Position numbers and translations under genes: made by a program. The notes under the pieces were generated by a model, which had not been told where the DNA came from, searched no databases, and was given only the letters and a program-made list of their open reading frames with translations. A stretch of DNA of 64,000 bases, taken from positions 1,674,001 to 1,738,000 of the forward strand of contig NC_007575.1 of the NCBI RefSeq assembly GCF_000012965.1, read 5' to 3'. This DNA comes from Sulfurimonas denitrificans DSM 1251 (GTDB lineage Bacteria > Campylobacterota > Campylobacteria > Campylobacterales > Sulfurimonadaceae). Position 1 is the stretch's first letter. Every line of letters starts with the position of its first letter. Below, piece by piece: positions 36,399-43,111 of the stretch.

Positions 36399-37124
36399 TT
36401 ACTCTTTTGAAAATTGGAGCTTTTCAGCAACTTCTATTTTTTTAGAAGTGACGAGATAGCCCATGCTTGCCATTGTTACGCTTGTTAGAAGCGCACTTAT
36501 AGTGAAAAATACAATGAGTATTTTTTTGAGTTTTGATAGTTTTGAGCTTGAGCGAGCAAGATAGAAATTTTTATCTTTGTACCAAATTTTTGCGAAATTA
36601 GCAGATAAAAAGATGTCTTTTATCAAATAAAATAAAATCATAAAAAATGTAAGACTATAAGAAAAGTGATACATGAACTTATCAATCGAAAAAATACCGA
36701 TTGACAGATTGAAAAATGTCGAAAATGCAAGACTTACAAATATAAGAATTGTCACTTTAAGCATGAAATTTTTAATTTTGTTTATCCTAAAAAATAGATA
36801 TAAACATAACAATATTGCGAGTGAATTACTATAAAAGTAAACATCACTTAAGCCTTTAGTTTCGATTGTGCTTAAAATAATTAAACCTAAAATTGGTATA
36901 ATATACCTGATAAAAAATACCCAAAGTTGCAAAATCATGAGCTTTGCGCTTGATTTTTTGAGTTGAAAAAGATTAGAAAAAACCGCAATTTTTTCTAACT
37001 TTTCGACTTTTACGATTTGTGCATTTTGAAAAATAGGTAAAAACTTGTAGTCGTTTTTAACCGCATTTTCTGGGATTTTGTCGGTTTTTTGAAGTTCCTT
37101 AAAAACTTTTTCGGTCATTTTCAT
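36399..37124 (-). CDS. Polytopic inner-membrane protein
   Basis: 241 aa. After ~60 soluble residues come about six hydrophobic helices (LMILQLWVFFIRYIIPILGL, IFVSLAFSTFFNLSIG, YSLTFFMILFYLI and others), ending with a basic tail. No motif recognised. Its stop lies 4 bp before the start of the 926-aa protein and its start overlaps the lipoprotein gene by 4 nt, so it belongs to the same envelope-protein operon. Possibly an accessory transfer or entry-exclusion protein. Confidence 0.6.
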   Translation of the reverse strand: MKMTEKVFKELQKTDKIPENAVKNDYKFLPIFQNAQIVKVEKLEKIAVFSNLFQLKKSSAKLMILQLWVFFIRYIIPILGLIILSTIETKGLSDVYFYSNSLAILLCLYLFFRINKIKNFMLKVTILIFVSLAFSTFFNLSIGIFSIDKFMYHFSYSLTFFMILFYLIKDIFLSANFAKIWYKDKNFYLARSSSKLSKLKKILIVFFTISALLTSVTMASMGYLVTSKKIEVAEKLQFSKE

Positions 37125-37345
37125 TTTAAAATCCTTCTTTTGCGTTTTACGACTGAACCAGAGCTGTCGCCTGTGGCGATTGCGCCCAACTTAGTTATTG
37201 ATTGTGCGGCGTGTTGTTGGTGTGTCGGTTTTTGAGCTTGATGTTGCTCGTACCCTGAGAGATTAACTCCTCGGGGCTTTTTTTCGGGCTTATTGCATCC
37301 TGAAAAAATTAATAAAACGGGTAAAAGTAGAAGTATCTTTCTCAT
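37121..37345 (-). CDS. Small lipoprotein
   Basis: 74 aa. The signal peptide MRKILLLLPVLLIFSGC ends in a lipobox (LIFSGC), so the protein is lipidated on Cys17. The rest is Gln/His/Lys rich with a basic tail (VVKRKRRILK). Size, lipobox and position resemble VirB7/TrbH-type or entry-exclusion lipoproteins, but no family can be named. AAGGAG precedes the start. It overlaps the upstream exported-protein gene by 56 nt in another frame and the downstream membrane gene by 4 nt. Confidence 0.6.
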   Translation of the reverse strand: MRKILLLLPVLLIFSGCNKPEKKPRGVNLSGYEQHQAQKPTHQQHAAQSITKLGAIATGDSSGSVVKRKRRILK

Positions 37346-37784
37346 TTTTCGGCTCCTTTTTGTTTAGCAAAAGCTGTTTTGTATTGAAAATAGGGTCGTA
37401 TTTGTAGTCGTTACGAACGCAAAAGTAACGATTATCACCTATCGTGATTGTTTCACTATTGATTGAGTAGTGACTTAGACTCACAGACAATTTATCGCGC
37501 TTCGCTAGCAATAGGTATAAATCGCGATCAATCATAAACTGATAGTCAGAGAACAATCTCGCACGTGAGATATATATGTTTTTAGGCATATCAGTTCTCT
37601 CGCCGCTCTCGCATGAGAGGGCATCTCGTGGGAGTGGTATAATTACCTTTTGCAGGGCTTCCCGCAGAGCTTCAAGCTCTTTTGGGCTTGTAGAATTTTC
37701 GTCGTACTGAATGGGTAACGAGATAGTCAATGCGTGAGCCGCAGTTACAGCGATTAGCGCGATAGCTACTATTGTTTTTCTCAT
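37290..37784 (-). CDS. Exported hypothetical protein
   Basis: 164 aa from the ATG at 37784, which has AAGGAGAG upstream; the frame is open 35 codons earlier but without a better start. Signal peptide MRKTIVAIALIAVTAAHA. The mature part contains two Cys (ALSCESGE; RYFCVRND) and YDPIFNTKQLLLN. No family recognised. The unusually long 56-nt overlap with the lipoprotein gene means both proteins are read from the same message in different frames. Confidence 0.6.
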   Translation of the reverse strand: MRKTIVAIALIAVTAAHALTISLPIQYDENSTSPKELEALREALQKVIIPLPRDALSCESGERTDMPKNIYISRARLFSDYQFMIDRDLYLLLAKRDKLSVSLSHYSINSETITIGDNRYFCVRNDYKYDPIFNTKQLLLNKKEPKNEKDTSTFTRFINFFRMQ

Positions 37785-37795
37785 TTTTTCTCTCC

Positions 37796-37963
37796 TTAAA
37801 ATAAATTTAAAATAAACTCGCGAACCGCGCGAGGTCTGTCTTCGCTTGATGTTACAAGCACAAAAACAAGCACCACAATTAAAAACCATTTAATTTTTTT
37901 CAGGTGTTTAGATACAAAACTTGGAAGAGGTATGTATAACAGATTAGATAGAAACTCTTTCAT
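37796..37963 (-). CDS. Small single-span membrane protein
   Basis: 55 aa: MKEFLSNLLYIPLPSF, a basic stretch (KHLKKIKW), one membrane helix (FLIVVLVFVLVTS) and a charged tail (SEDRPRAVREF). AAGGAG lies just before the ATG at 37963. It overlaps the upstream gene by 20 nt and ends 11 bp before the next start, so it fills a gap in a tightly packed operon, which supports it being real. Confidence 0.6.
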   Translation of the reverse strand: MKEFLSNLLYIPLPSFVSKHLKKIKWFLIVVLVFVLVTSSEDRPRAVREFILNLF

Positions 37964-38297
37964 TTTTTACTCCTTTTTTTTTCAATTTTTTAAAATATTT
38001 CCGCATTTTTTTAAGCACCCGCTCTTCTTTTTTTCTCTTTTTTAATCTCGATTTGTCGTTCTTGAACTCGACGAGAACGTCAAGAAATAGCTGTGCTTTT
38101 GATTTTAAATCTTCGCTTAAATCTTCAATTTTTAAGAAATTTTTAAGTACTCGCTCGCTTAAACACCAATAACTTTCGCACCTAGTGCGTTGTAAGCCAG
38201 CGACAAGCAACGTGTACATGTCGCATCGCTCAAGCCCTATATTGTTCTCTTTTGCGTAGATGAACAATTCAATCGTTCGAACATATTCTTCTTGCAT
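37944..38297 (-). CDS. Hypothetical basic protein
   Basis: 117 aa. N-terminal ~75 residues are helical with three Cys (LERCDMY, TRCESYWCLS); the C-terminal 40 are extremely basic (KSRLKKRKKEERVLKKMRKY and following). No domain recognised. First gene of the small-protein run 38297-36399. Nucleic-acid binding is plausible from charge only. Confidence 0.5.
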   Translation of the reverse strand: MQEEYVRTIELFIYAKENNIGLERCDMYTLLVAGLQRTRCESYWCLSERVLKNFLKIEDLSEDLKSKAQLFLDVLVEFKNDKSRLKKRKKEERVLKKMRKYFKKLKKKGVKNERVSI

Positions 38298-38542
38298 TTT
38301 TGCTCCTTATTGTTAAATTTTGTTTTACACTTTTTCAAGTAAAATGCAAAATCAAATTTAAAAAAAATAATACCGTTGCTCCACGGCTCAGTCACCTTCA
38401 CGGCAACTCATCCCACACCAGCACCACCGCTCAACGGTTACTTTTCACTGTAGGGTTCTCAGGGCAACTCGCCCCGTGAGGTCAATCCTCGTTTAAGCCC
38501 TACATTTGATAGGACTTAGATGAAGATAGATTTAGAGTGAGA
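38298..38542. other. GC-richer intergenic region with inverted repeats
   Basis: The left part is AT-rich promoter-like DNA before the 117-aa gene. The middle (about 38370-38500) is strikingly richer in C and G than its surroundings and has no ORF. It contains ACCGTTG (38372) and CAACGGT (38432) as perfect inverted arms, plus repeated GGCAACTC (38402 and 38464). It may be a small RNA, a replication or transfer origin. Confidence 0.45.
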
Positions 38543-39274
38543 CTAACTCACCCTCTGGTAGTAGTTATAGAGATAATCCCATACCTCAAGAGCTTGCTCT
38601 CTACTCAGTACCTTGTTATTTTTCATGTTTTCAATATATCCGTGAACATTAACCTTGAAACCTGTTGTAGGTTCATACCCTATACCCTGAGTGTAGAAGG
38701 GTACATTTGTGTTTTTCTGAATGAAGTGTTTTTTGAAACTCTGTAGATTTGAAAAAATATCTCTCTCTGCTCTGCTCTCTTGAGAGAGAGTTTCTTTTTC
38801 TTTACTTTCTTTTTCTTTACTTTCTTTTTCTTTACTTGGTTCACCATCGGTTGTCCGATGGTTTGTTGAGTCTATTACACTCAGCTCTAAAAGCAGCTGT
38901 TCTTGCTTTGCTCTTTTGGCTGCAACTCCCTTATGAGAGGCAGCAACAATCTTTTCTCTTTTTTGAGCTAAAAAGCTCATGCGGCGGTTTAGAGAATGGC
39001 TAAAAAAGAAGCTTTGCATGTCAATCTCAAATAATTCGTATTTTTCAATTACATCTATTATTTTTGATGGTGTTGTGTTGTATTTTCTGGCAATACTAGG
39101 TATTAATCGTAACGGATATCTATAATCTTTTTGCTCACGCAGAGTTTCAACCAAAATCCAAAAAATACCATACCCTTCAAGTCCCATTTCATCTATCATG
39201 TACATACATTTGTAATCATCTTTTGCATTTGCATCGTGAGAAAAATAACATGTGTCTTTTTGTATTGCACTCAT
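38543..39274 (-). CDS. DUF4373-type replication/DNA-binding protein
   Basis: 243 aa. Residues ~8-105 match the Lin1244/Lin1753 (DUF4373) domain found at the N-terminus of phage and plasmid replication proteins: FSHDANAKDDYKCMYMIDEM, GYGIFWILVETL, then a winged-helix-like part. The middle has SKEKE repeated three times from a perfect 15-bp tandem repeat (38792-38836), a length-variable linker. The C-terminal ~60 residues contain GYIENMKNNKVLSREQALEVWDYLYN-like text. It may help autonomous replication of the excised element. Confidence 0.65.
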   Translation of the reverse strand: MSAIQKDTCYFSHDANAKDDYKCMYMIDEMGLEGYGIFWILVETLREQKDYRYPLRLIPSIARKYNTTPSKIIDVIEKYELFEIDMQSFFFSHSLNRRMSFLAQKREKIVAASHKGVAAKRAKQEQLLLELSVIDSTNHRTTDGEPSKEKESKEKESKEKETLSQESRAERDIFSNLQSFKKHFIQKNTNVPFYTQGIGYEPTTGFKVNVHGYIENMKNNKVLSREQALEVWDYLYNYYQRVS

Positions 39275-39418
39275 TTTTTTATACCTCTAATAATCATTTT
39301 AAGGCACTTTATAAGGGTTTGTGGGGTAAAATTGCAGTACCGCGCTAATACCTTATTAGTGTGTGTTCTAGCCTTTTGCTCTTTACTTAGTTTGGCGACA
39401 GGGTAAGAGCTAAGGCGA

Positions 39419-39661
39419 CTATGCTATTTGTTTACTTTTTATTTGTTTTTTAAAATCTAAAAAAGTTGCAACATCTTCAACGTGAAACTCAATACCCCCG
39501 CCGCTTTCGTTTTTGGTAAACATTGGTATTTTTTCCAATCTGTTTTGATGGATTGCTTGATCGATAAAAGCTACACTTTTACCAATTAATGGTGCTACCT
39601 GTTTTTTGTTTAATATTAATGAGCCAGTATGCTCAAAAATCATTTTTGCTAATTCTGTCAT
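39419..39661 (-). CDS. Excisionase-like (AlpA-type) small DNA-binding protein
   Basis: 80 aa. LILNKKQVAPLIGKSVAFID followed by EFHVEDVATFLDFKK is a MerR/AlpA-type winged helix, as used by recombination directionality factors. The start at 39661 has GGAG 6 nt upstream; an ATG four codons earlier is the less likely start. It faces the divergent regulator across a 150-bp region with mirrored operators, so it is probably repressed by that regulator and promotes excision when expressed. Confidence 0.6.
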   Translation of the reverse strand: MTELAKMIFEHTGSLILNKKQVAPLIGKSVAFIDQAIHQNRLEKIPMFTKNESGGGIEFHVEDVATFLDFKKQIKSKQIA

Positions 39662-39678
39662 TTTTTTCTCCATTTTTT

Positions 39679-39807
39679 CTCGTATATAAGATTATATTCT
39701 TTTATATTTTGATAATGTATTGTATGTGAGATAAGCTTAAAAAAAGCTTTAATTTCTTATAATTGAGTATTTATTTTATTATTTATTTTTAAAATCTTAT
39801 ATATGAG
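39679..39807. promoter_or_regulatory. Divergent control region with mirrored operator arms
   Basis: CTCGTATATAAGATT (39679-39693) and AATCTTATATATGAG (39793-39807) are inverted copies, 14 of 15 bases matching. Each lies directly upstream of the ribosome site of one of the two divergent genes. A single dimeric regulator could silence both genes. A further AAGCTTAAAAAAAGCTT inverted repeat lies between them. Confidence 0.7.
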
Positions 39808-39813
39808 GTATTT

Positions 39814-40287
39814 ATGTCTTCTTATGCCACGATTTTTTCTCAAATTCTAGAAATTTCAGAAAAAAGTTTTTACAGATGGAAAAACAAAGACCATGTTGTA
39901 TTAGTTACTTTGCTTGAAAAATATTTCACAAAAGAAGATCTAGAGGAATTTTTTGAGAGCGGTAAAATTGAAAGGCTTGATTTTTTTAAAAAACTTGATT
40001 CGTTTTTTAATTCATTTTCACTACAAATTGAACAAAAAATGAGTTTAAAACTTAACATTACTAATAATAATTATTCGTTTGGTGAGCTTGATGAGTATGT
40101 AAGTTTATTTTTTTTAAGACAAAAAGAGTTAAAAATTGAAGATCTTCAATTAAAAATTTTAAAATATATAAGTGACGATGACAAATTATCATCAGATCGT
40201 AAAATATCATATATTGCAGCGATTAGCTCATTAAATGAGATAGAGTTTTTTATTATTTCAAAAGAGCTTTTTCTTTTAAAAATTTAG
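39814..40287 (+). CDS. Divergent regulator, HTH-like N-terminus
   Basis: 157 aa. The first ~30 residues (YATIFSQILEISEKSFYRWK) look like an HTH of the repressor type. The rest is helical (FTKEDLEEFFESGKIERLDF; LFFLRQKELKIEDLQ) with no domain that I recognise. It is the only rightward gene of the main element body and sits opposite the excisionase-like gene, the classical place of an element's repressor. It could be the target of the antirepressor at 30574. Confidence 0.55.
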   Translation: MSSYATIFSQILEISEKSFYRWKNKDHVVLVTLLEKYFTKEDLEEFFESGKIERLDFFKKLDSFFNSFSLQIEQKMSLKLNITNNNYSFGELDEYVSLFFLRQKELKIEDLQLKILKYISDDDKLSSDRKISYIAAISSLNEIEFFIISKELFLLKI

Positions 40288-40291
40288 CTTT

Positions 40292-41398
40292 TTAAAGCAA
40301 CTCCGTCGCCTCATGCCTCTTATTTGGTATGAGGTGAGAGTACCTCATAGTCATTTCAAGGGTCTTGTGCCCTAGTTGCTCTTTTATATGTAAAATATCA
40401 AGCCCTGCCATAGCTAACCAGCTCGCATGAGTGTGTCTTAAGCTATGCACCGTTACTCTTTGCTTTGCGTCTGCTTCTTTGTTTTCATCTATTATATTAT
40501 CAACGACAATCTGCCAGCTGTGCAGCATACGCTCCATCTGTTTGCCTTTTGTATTGGCGATAATGAGATTATTGTTTTTGTCTGCCTTTAATTGCTCTAT
40601 TACTTCTTTTACTAACTCATTCATAAATACCCATCGAGCATTACCGTTTTTTGTAGCTTTAAAATAAATCATATTTGTTTCAAAATTAATGTTGTTCCAT
40701 GTAAGTGATGCGACTTCACTAAATCTTGCACCTGTGTAAAGTAATAAAATCGTAAGCTGATAAAGTTGCGGGTTCTCATATTGCAAGAGCTCATCTAATA
40801 TAACCCTCGCCTGCTCTTTAGATAAAAAAGCTTGTCTTGCGTTGTCTATAGTGGGTAATTTTACTTTGCCACCAGATATTGGGTTTGCATAGTTTTTAAT
40901 GAGGTCGTTTTTGATGGCGTAATTGATGATGTGGCGCATTAAACCGATATAGTGCTTAACTGATTGAGCTGCATAGCCTTTTGAGGTGTAGAGCTGCTTA
41001 AACTGCTCTATATCTTTTGATTTTATTGATTTGATATCTTTGTTTGCAAAAGTAGGGGCGATATGTAGTCTATAATATTGTTCGTCTGAGATATATGTTT
41101 TTTTATTCACTTTAGCCCATTCATAATAAGCTAGCCACGCATCCTCAAAAGTAAACTTTTTAGCTCTTTGAGATTTAAAAGGAGACTCTTCACCGGTCAT
41201 AAGATGATGTTTTGCTTGTATCAATCTATCATAAGCATCTTTAACAGTAAAGTTTGATTGTTTAGTTTTTACGCCTACTTTCTTTTTTACGGGTTTGCCG
41301 TGTTCGTCTCTGTAGTTTATATAATAAGCAATATTACCGTTTTTGAGTTCGTTTATCCAAACACCCTCATATCTTCCGCCAGCTGGTTTTAGTGCCAT
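40292..41398 (-). CDS. int: Site-specific tyrosine integrase
   Basis: 368 aa. An Arm-type DNA-binding domain (residues ~1-65, GVWINELKNGNIAYYINYRD), a core-binding domain (~85-175) and a catalytic domain with Arg in TGARFSEVASL, Lys in KNGNARWV, HSLRHTHAS, GHKTLEMTM and Tyr in RYSHL. It inserts and excises the element at tRNA-Phe. It ends about 1 kb from attR and overlaps the Abi gene start/stop by 1 bp. It ends 4 bp from the convergent regulator gene. Confidence 0.96.
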   Translation of the reverse strand: MALKPAGGRYEGVWINELKNGNIAYYINYRDEHGKPVKKKVGVKTKQSNFTVKDAYDRLIQAKHHLMTGEESPFKSQRAKKFTFEDAWLAYYEWAKVNKKTYISDEQYYRLHIAPTFANKDIKSIKSKDIEQFKQLYTSKGYAAQSVKHYIGLMRHIINYAIKNDLIKNYANPISGGKVKLPTIDNARQAFLSKEQARVILDELLQYENPQLYQLTILLLYTGARFSEVASLTWNNINFETNMIYFKATKNGNARWVFMNELVKEVIEQLKADKNNNLIIANTKGKQMERMLHSWQIVVDNIIDENKEADAKQRVTVHSLRHTHASWLAMAGLDILHIKEQLGHKTLEMTMRYSHLIPNKRHEATELL

Positions 41399-41982
41399 TA
41401 TTCATTCGCTTTTAGTGTAAAAGAATATAGTTGAGTATCAAAATATTTTAGAATCTCATATATCTCATCAAATATAATCTCAAAATTATTTTTATTTATT
41501 ACTTTTTCATAATGAAAAACTCTATTTCTAAAGTTTCTTATATGGTCAAGTTCTTTATACAGAATATCTCTAGTTATAAATTTTTTGTTTTTGTTAGGTA
41601 AATTTGGAAAGATTTTTTTCAAATCATTTATGCGCAGTTTCTTATCATATGGCTTTTTGAATAAATTCACCCAAAAACCTAAAGAAAGTTCAGCAATTAC
41701 TTTATGTTTTGTAGTTGCCTCTCTTCGTTTTTCTAGTACTTCTATCGCTTGTTTTATTTTTTGAATACTGTCTTGAGTTAAGAAAGTTTCATCTAAATAC
41801 CAATCATTACTAATTTTATTTGTCAAATGATTATCGATAGAATTTCTTAAGGCAATTTCTAATACAGATAGAGGTATATATGATTTTTTAGAAAAGTGTA
41901 AATTAGCTCTATATTCCTCAATACTTCTGTAGCTATTAAACCTTTTTTCACTTATAAACTCATTTATTAAGCTGTCTTTCAT
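41398..41982 (-). CDS. Abi-like protein (Abi_2, HEPN fold)
   Basis: 194 aa. The pattern matches AbiD/AbiF-type Abi_2 proteins: YIPLSVLEIALRNSIDNHL in the first half, SLGFWVNLFKK in the middle and IRNFRNRVFHYE near 165, where RNRVFH is the HEPN R-x4-H active site. Such proteins stop phage growth by cutting RNA. Its stop codon overlaps the integrase start by one base, so immunity and integration genes share one message. Upstream lies a hairpin CTACA...TGTAG at 42024-42042. Confidence 0.8.
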   Translation of the reverse strand: MKDSLINEFISEKRFNSYRSIEEYRANLHFSKKSYIPLSVLEIALRNSIDNHLTNKISNDWYLDETFLTQDSIQKIKQAIEVLEKRREATTKHKVIAELSLGFWVNLFKKPYDKKLRINDLKKIFPNLPNKNKKFITRDILYKELDHIRNFRNRVFHYEKVINKNNFEIIFDEIYEILKYFDTQLYSFTLKANE

Positions 41983-42305
41983 ATTTTTTTACCTATAGTG
42001 CGTATTGTAATTCTCTTGTAAGCCTACATCCTAGAGGTGTAGCCTAGAGTTTTAAAAACATTTCTTCTTTCTTAATTATATTTCTCAAAATTTGTTTACC
42101 GCTTCTAAAACTATTATAACTTATGAAACATTGTATTGTATCTAAATATATATTTTTTTTACTACAGTTTTTACTACAAATTTTAAAAAAGCATATATAA
42201 ATATAAAAGAATATAAAAAAGTGACACCTCATTTAAAGCCCTTAAAATAGGTACTTTTCAAAGGATTTGTACGATTTTAAGAAATATTAAAAAACACTAT
42301 TTAAG
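41983..42305. other. AT-rich right end of the element, no gene
   Basis: 323 bp with no credible gene. It holds the Abi promoter region, a hairpin (CTACATCC-TAGA-GGTGTAG, 42024-42042) and the paired TTTTACTACA sites. A 62-codon reading frame on the minus strand (42044-42232) is low-complexity and has no ribosome site. Confidence 0.6.
42157..42178 (+). repeat. Paired TTTTACTACA sites, right end
   Basis: Two copies of TTTTACTACA, 12 bp apart, ending 127 bp before attR. They mirror the pair near attL and have the same orientation on the + strand. Likely arm-type integrase sites. Confidence 0.5.
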
Positions 42306-42354
42306 TGACTGAAAATCATTGTGTCCTTGGTTCGATTCCGAGATTGGCCACCAC
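42306..42354 (+). repeat. attR: 49-bp direct repeat, right copy
   Basis: Identical to 23783-23831. It is the 3' part of tRNA-Phe copy 1 with no D-arm or 5' acceptor strand, hence a tRNA fragment and not a gene. It marks the right boundary of the element. Confidence 0.93.
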
Positions 42355-42429
42355 CACTTCAACAAACATTTCCATAACAATAATTAAATTTTAAGCAATT
42401 AGAAAAATACTAATCTATTTTGTGATTAT

Positions 42430-42452
42430 AAAAAATAAAGATTAGGGGGCAA
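42430..42452 (+). pseudogene. Relic of an integrase tail beyond attR
   Basis: 22 of 23 bases match 24541-24563, which covers the last codons, the stop and the trailing AGATTAGGGGGCAA of the integrase remnant beside tRNA-Phe copy 2. Translated, both end in Lys-Lys-stop. Both also follow a tRNA-Phe 3' end and CACTTCA. It is probably the last trace of a second, related integrase outside the present element. Confidence 0.55.
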
Positions 42453-42500
42453 GGGGTAAAAGCCCCCTTGCGTTACCTAGGTAACGGTGCAAAGATGCAC
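42449..42500. other. Three consecutive hairpins
   Basis: CAAGGGG...CCCCTTG, then the perfect 16-bp palindrome CGTTACCTAGGTAACG (42471-42486), then GTGCA-AAGA-TGCAC (42487-42500). They lie between the integrase-tail relic and the end of the cytosine deaminase gene, in an otherwise empty 215-bp gap. They could end the deaminase transcript, though the nearby A-run (42518-42527) is 18 bp away. Confidence 0.55.
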
Positions 42501-42569
42501 ATAAGCTGCTATTCGCAAAAAAAAATATACCACAAAAAAAATTAACTTTGATTTTGGCGTTATATTAAT

Positions 42570-43007
42570 TTACTCTCCTATATCTTCATTCCAGAGTTGT
42601 GGGTTTTTTTGGATAAAACTTTGCATCATATCGAAGCACTCTTGATTGTCTAAAATTTCAACTTCAACTCCACAAGAGCGGACATACTCCTCTGGACCTT
42701 TAAAAGTACGATTTTCACCTATGATAATTTTAGGTATCTTATATAAAAGTGCCGCACCACTACACATACTACAAGGCGAAAGCGTTGAGTAGAGTATTGC
42801 TTTTTTGTACTCTGAGGCAGCCATTCTTCCAGCATTTTCAAGACAATCCATCTCCGCATGAAGAATTGCGCTACTATCTTGAACTCGTCTGTTATGTCCA
42901 CGACCAACAATCTTGCCATCAATCACAAGTACTGAACCTATTGGAATCCCACCCTCTTTGAGACCTTTTTTTGCCTCTTCTATTGCTGCTTGCAAAAATT
43001 TATCCAT
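42570..43007 (-). CDS. Cytosine deaminase, fungal (Fcy1) type
   Basis: 145 aa. The zinc site is HAEMDCLENAG and PCSMCSG. It is closer to yeast Fcy1 than to TadA or CodA: GGIPIGSVLV, GRGHNRR, YSTLSPCSMCSGA, IGENRTFKG, and the C-terminus NPQLWNEDIGE, in which the yeast substrate-binding Phe, Trp and Asp positions are kept. It would convert cytosine to uracil in pyrimidine salvage. The start at 43007 has AGGA upstream and matches the family; an ATG 14 codons earlier is unlikely. A general tRNA-adenosine deaminase role is the alternative. Confidence 0.8.
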   Translation of the reverse strand: MDKFLQAAIEEAKKGLKEGGIPIGSVLVIDGKIVGRGHNRRVQDSSAILHAEMDCLENAGRMAASEYKKAILYSTLSPCSMCSGAALLYKIPKIIIGENRTFKGPEEYVRSCGVEVEILDNQECFDMMQSFIQKNPQLWNEDIGE

Positions 43008-43095
43008 GTTGCATCCTATAATTAGAGTTATTGAAACTAACTGCCACATTTATACCAAAATAATCCTATTTACACAATATTGTTTAAAACACTGA

Positions 43096-43101
43096 TATAA
43101 T
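43096..43101 (+). promoter_or_regulatory. -10 box of ssrA
   Basis: A perfect TATAAT ends 10 bp before the mature 5' end of tmRNA. No matching -35 is evident, as is usual in this group. Confidence 0.6.
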
Positions 43102-43111
43102 TTCATCCAAT

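Larger units (their letters stand above)
23783..42354. mobile_element. 18.6-kb integrative, probably mobilizable element in tRNA-Phe
   Basis: The boundaries are the two perfect 49-bp repeats. Nearly all genes from 24890 to 39661 run leftward. Cargo and core, left to right: second tRNA-Phe with integrase remnant, two RNA-like repeats, small HTH protein, zinc-ribbon membrane protein, TraD-like coupling protein, MobF relaxase, antirepressor, iterons, TraK-like protein, permuted ParA-like ATPase, membrane and exported proteins, DUF4373 protein, excisionase-like protein, divergent regulator, integrase and Abi protein. DNA processing for transfer is complete in outline, but I find no VirB4, VirB11, VirB8-10 or pilin genes. 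It therefore probably borrows a mating pore, making it an IME rather than a full ICE. Confidence 0.85.

Noticed and set aside
38792-38836. Three perfect 15-bp tandem repeats
   Set aside because: They lie in frame within the DUF4373-type gene and encode a charged SKEKE linker; ordinary slippage explains them.
42044-42232. 62-codon minus-strand frame near the right end
   Set aside because: Low-complexity AT-rich sequence, no ribosome site, and it covers the integrase arm-type sites.
23783-42354. Element as a prophage, because of integrase, antirepressor and DUF4373 protein
   Set aside because: No terminase, portal, capsid, tail or lysis gene is present, whereas relaxase and coupling protein are.
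42570-43049. Annotation of this gene as tRNA-specific adenosine deaminase TadA
   Set aside because: The C-terminal half and the ending follow yeast cytosine deaminase, and the extra 14 N-terminal codons have no ribosome site.
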